A stretch of 17,802 bases of DNA, taken from NCBI GenBank assembly GCA_910577435.1, contig CAJTLV010000015.1, forward strand, positions 1 through 17,802, given 5' to 3'. Position numbers and translations under genes: made by a program. The notes beneath the pieces are model-generated. The model searched no databases and had not been told where the DNA came from. It saw only the letters and a program-made list of their open reading frames with translations. Positions 16,343 through 17,802 of the stretch are shown piece by piece (positions within the stretch are counted from its first letter, which is position 1; the number at the start of each line of letters is the position of its first letter). The DNA comes from an uncultured Christensenella sp. Its GTDB lineage: Bacteria; Bacillota; Clostridia; Christensenellales; Pumilibacteraceae.

Positions 16343-16371
16343 AGTATAGCATAACCAAAATACGTTTTCAA
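16343..16371 (-). promoter_or_regulatory. Sigma-A promoter of the glycan-utilisation operon
   Basis: Reading the minus strand: -35 TTGAAA (16371-16366), a 17-base spacer, extended -10 TG and -10 TATACT (16348-16343). Predicted start near 16336 gives a leader of ~72 bases before the ATG at 16264. No other comparable promoter was seen between the operon genes, so it probably drives all genes down to lacZ. A catabolite-response-element-like half-site overlaps the -35. Confidence 0.8.
16357..16371 (-). promoter_or_regulatory. Possible cre (CcpA) site overlapping the operon -35
   Basis: TTGAAAACGTATTTT matches the left half and centre of the Gram-positive cre consensus (WTGNAARCGNWWW) but lacks the terminal CA. 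A CcpA site over the -35 would repress the operon when preferred sugars are present. The AT-rich right half makes a chance match quite possible. Confidence 0.25.
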
Positions 16372-16384
16372 TACTAAGTTTTTG

Positions 16385-16445
16385 TTTTATCGAACGATTT
16401 TTTTCGTATTATTTTTGCGATTTTCGAATATTTTAGTTCGCAAAA
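16385..16445. promoter_or_regulatory. Upstream inverted repeat and TTTTATCG motif next to the operon promoter
   Basis: A perfect 8-bp inverted repeat, TTTTGCGA (16413-16420) / TCGCAAAA (16438-16445), with a 17-base spacer containing TTCGAA, lies ~40-75 bases upstream of the operon -35. TTTTATCG (16385-16392) lies 13 bases upstream of the -35 and matches, in the opposite orientation, the CGATAAAA upstream of the regulator. GCAAAAGAT (16440-16448) is identical to 115-123. These are candidate activator or repressor sites. Confidence 0.35.
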
Positions 16446-16632
16446 GATATTATGAGAATAGCATAAAAAATCGTCGACCATTTCTCCGAACCTATATAAA
16501 TGCCTAAACTTATGCCGTGCAAATTGTTCTATTATAATGGGATGACCTGTTTCAAAAGCATAATCAATTGCAACGAGATTAAGTCACACCATAATTGATT
16601 CTTTTTGTCCGGCTCAAACATAATTTACAAAC

Positions 16633-16667
16633 ATAAAAACCGAGCTAAACCTTGAGGTTCAACTCGG
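16633..16667 (-). terminator. Rho-independent terminator (minus strand)
   Basis: Reading the minus strand: CCGAG, an internal loop of 3+3, a 4-bp AACC/GGTT stem with a 4-base loop, then CTCGG followed directly by TTTTTAT. The outer pair is 16640-16644 with 16663-16667, and the U tract is 16635-16639. It would end transcripts from the 162-aa membrane gene or from a structured RNA just upstream, and insulates the sugar operon. Confidence 0.8.
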
Positions 16668-16770
16668 AGCCGCTTGGCAGAGCGGCGGTGATCTAAAACG
16701 AATAACGCGATATAAGCCGGCTGCCGCAGAGAAGATACGATAAATCTTCGTCGCTCGGCAAGCGCCGTCA
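16668..16770 (-). ncRNA. Hairpin-rich stretch before a terminator (candidate structured RNA or long 3' UTR)
   Basis: Several short stems lie in ~100 bases: GCCGCT (16669-16674) / AGCGGC (16681-16686), GAAGAT (16731-16736) / ATCTTC (16744-16749) and CGGC/GCCG (16756-16759, 16764-16767). GGCAG (16676-16680) can instead pair with CTGCC (16721-16725), and GCGGC (16682-16686) with GCCGC (16723-16727). The stretch sits between the stop of the membrane gene and a strong terminator. No known RNA family is recognised and no clear separate promoter was found. Confidence 0.3.
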
Positions 16771-16827
16771 GTAATTTTTATTTTCGAGGTCGTGACGATT
16801 CTTGAAGAATTTCATAAAGTCAAACCG

Positions 16828-17316
16828 CTATCGGTAAATCATTACGAGCTTGCCGTAAAGCTCGTCTTGAAGTTTCTTCGCAGTGTCGGCATTAAACCAA
16901 AACAGAACTTTCTTTTGTCCGTCTTCGGTAAACACATACAAGCACCGACTCGCGCCTTTCCTGGCGTTCAAGTCAAACGCTCGTACAATAAACATAGGCG
17001 AAATCTTAACGTAACGAAGTTCTTTTATTTTGTTTCTTTCATAACAACGAATTTTCTTCTTGCCGCAAAAGACCTCTATGCCGTCTTTGGTAAACACGTA
17101 CGTTTTGACGTTGATATATCCTACCGCGAACGCAATCCCTACCGTAATTACCGACACTGCGAGAAGAGCAACGACTATCATAATTATATCTTCGTGCGAA
17201 GTCATGGAAAACGGAGTGATAACGATAACAAAAAGCCATGTTATACCGACACTGAAAAACAGTATCGCCATTATCGGCTTGCGTATCGCTTTATACTCCA
17301 CCCGCTTCTCTTCCAT
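16828..17316 (-). CDS. Two-helix membrane protein with a C-terminal PH-like domain
   Basis: A 162-aa protein of unknown function. Two membrane helices (~15-34 IMAILFFSVGITWLFVIVIT and ~44-66 IIMIVVALLAVSVITVGIAF) are followed by a cytoplasmic beta-rich domain (~70-162, YVFTKDGIEVFCGKKKIRCY, then a C-terminal helix ADTAKKLQDELYGKL). This layout resembles small bacterial membrane proteins with a PH-like (YdbS/YcxB-type) domain. The ATG at 17316 is chosen because a strong promoter ends 6 bases before it, which implies a leaderless mRNA. An in-frame GTG two codons upstream is possible. No Shine-Dalgarno is present. It is not obviously linked to sugar use. Confidence 0.75.
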   Translation of the reverse strand: MEEKRVEYKAIRKPIMAILFFSVGITWLFVIVITPFSMTSHEDIIMIVVALLAVSVITVGIAFAVGYINVKTYVFTKDGIEVFCGKKKIRCYERNKIKELRYVKISPMFIVRAFDLNARKGASRCLYVFTEDGQKKVLFWFNADTAKKLQDELYGKLVMIYR

Positions 17317-17322
17317 ATACAC

Positions 17323-17351
17323 ATTATACCATATGTTGAATTATTAATCAA
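17323..17351 (-). promoter_or_regulatory. Sigma-A promoter giving a leaderless transcript
   Basis: Reading the minus strand: -35 TTGATT (17351-17346), a 17-base spacer, extended -10 TGG and a perfect -10 TATAAT (17328-17323). The A of the ATG lies 7 bases after the -10 (17316), where transcription itself should start. Confidence 0.72.
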
Positions 17352-17417
17352 TAGGCTTTGTTATTTATTTAATTACATAATAGCTTGCACACATAATTTC
17401 GCTTAGTTTATCTTCCG

Positions 17418-17435
17418 CAATTCTCCTCCTTTCTA
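17418..17435 (-). other. Orphan Shine-Dalgarno AAAGGAGG after a TAG stop
   Basis: Minus strand: TAG (17435-17433) is followed at once by AAAGGAGG (17432-17425), and four bases on by a TTG (17420-17418). This is a textbook gene junction, but the TTG frame closes after five codons. It probably marks the decayed start of a lost gene. Confidence 0.4.
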
Positions 17436-17520
17436 CGAATTTGCAATTGCATTGACCATAGCGTCTATTGCAAAAAAAGGAAAACCTATTACATGTGGCG
17501 CATTATATTTGTCGTACGTA

Positions 17521-17802
17521 TTATTCCTCTGTCGAATCGTCTATCGGAACATTCCAATTATTCGCAACTTTTAACTCTTTAAGCTCGTCTTGACAATTAA
17601 ACGGACCGACTATTTCGGTACAAAAAGTATCCTTATCGTAAGTCATATCGGGATTAAGAATAACTGCAAAATATTTTCTATTAAAATTACCACTCAAACG
17701 AAAGTACAATCCGAAAAGTTTTCGTCCATAATTACTATACTTATCTACTTTACTTTGTTTTAAGTGGTAGTAGTATGTACTTCGTGGTAGCTTAGATAAT
17801 TG
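17521..17802 (-). pseudogene. Partial ORF open to the window edge; first part IS3 OrfB-like
   Basis: The minus-strand frame is open from the window edge to TAA at 17521-17523 (93 residues, no start visible). The first ~23 residues (LSKLPRSTYYYHLKQSK then VDKYSN) resemble the N-terminal part of IS3-family OrfB transposases (RSTYYYHLK...DKY). The rest (FRLSGNFNRKYFAVILNPDM to VPIDDSTEE) does not look like an integrase core and is not recognised. Read alone, residues from an internal TTG at 17709 give 62 aa. It is either a truncated transposase fused to other sequence or an unrelated gene whose start lies outside. Confidence 0.4.

Larger units (their letters stand above)
16265..16827. other. Long intergenic region (563 bases) between the operon and the 162-aa membrane gene
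   Basis: There is no convincing gene of ordinary size on either strand. From low to high coordinate it holds the operon leader and promoter, upstream inverted repeats, an AT-rich stretch (16446-16632) with an 8-bp inverted repeat AATCAATT/AATTGATT (16562-16569, 16593-16600) followed by CTTTTTG on the plus strand, a minus-strand terminator (16633-16667) and a hairpin-rich stretch up to ~16770. Confidence 0.6.

Noticed and set aside
16533..16606. Plus-strand small RNA or 18-codon ORF after TATAAT (16533-16538), ending near the AATCAATT/AATTGATT repeat with CTTTTTG
   Set aside because: No acceptable -35 at 16-18 bases, no Shine-Dalgarno, an AT-only 8-bp stem with a 23-base loop and a short T run. 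It is too weak to call.
16645..16700. tRNA-like pieces (GGTTCAA T-loop and TTGGCAGAG D-loop) on the plus strand
   Set aside because: The T-like part comes before the D-like part, there is no anticodon arm or acceptor stem, and the first piece is one side of a minus-strand terminator.
16798..16811. Near palindrome ATTCTTGAAGAAT just past the membrane gene stop as a regulatory site
   Set aside because: It is isolated, has no promoter beside it, and short AT-rich palindromes are expected by chance in this spacer.

Overview
The window looks like a piece of a Gram-positive, Clostridia-type (probably gut) bacterial genome. The reasons are strong AGGAGG-type ribosome binding sites, sigma-A promoters with extended -10 elements, three Cys-anchored surface lipoproteins, an ABC sugar importer with its own solute-binding lipoprotein, and Cys-rich repeats of a kind common in gut Firmicutes. 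TGA is used as a normal stop. No rRNA, tRNA or CRISPR array is visible. The exact taxon cannot be read from the sequence.

Layout: bases 1-52 look like the right end of an IS3-family insertion sequence. An ArsR-type regulator with a large C-terminal domain (286-1248, +) follows, with a near-consensus promoter. It converges on an eight-gene operon plus one previously hidden small ORF, all on the minus strand, and the two units share a bidirectional terminator at 1282-1312. In transcription order the operon runs: a 784-aa Cys-rich lipoprotein with a tandem duplication (16264-13910), a 780-aa lipoprotein with CBM9-like and carboxypeptidase-regulatory-like domains (13827-11485), a GH43-type glycosidase lipoprotein (11483-9042), a sugar-binding lipoprotein (9030-7618), two MalF/MalG-type permeases (7614-6700 and 6703-5789), a 55-aa single-pass membrane peptide (5785-5618), an enlarged UgpC/MsmX-type ATPase (5627-4092) and a GH2 beta-galactosidase (4071-1315). 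Spacing is tight throughout, with several start/stop overlaps. The only clear promoter is at 16343-16371.

Inferred function: this is a Gram-positive polysaccharide/oligosaccharide utilisation locus. Surface lipoproteins bind the glycan and GH43 trims it outside the cell. The SBP, permeases and ATPase import the oligosaccharide, and cytosolic beta-galactosidase cuts it. A galactose-containing glycan (for example a galactan or arabinogalactan fragment) fits the GH43 plus GH2 pair, but the substrate is not proven. The regulator's upstream region and the operon control region share several short motifs, which suggests common control.

Beyond the operon promoter (16265-16827) lie inverted repeats, a strong minus-strand terminator and a hairpin-rich stretch that could be a structured RNA. 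A 162-aa two-helix membrane protein follows (17316-16828, -) that appears to be translated from a leaderless mRNA. The last ~390 bases hold what looks like gene debris: an ORF open to the window edge whose first ~23 codons resemble an IS3 OrfB N-terminus and whose remainder does not, then a perfect but orphan Shine-Dalgarno sequence.
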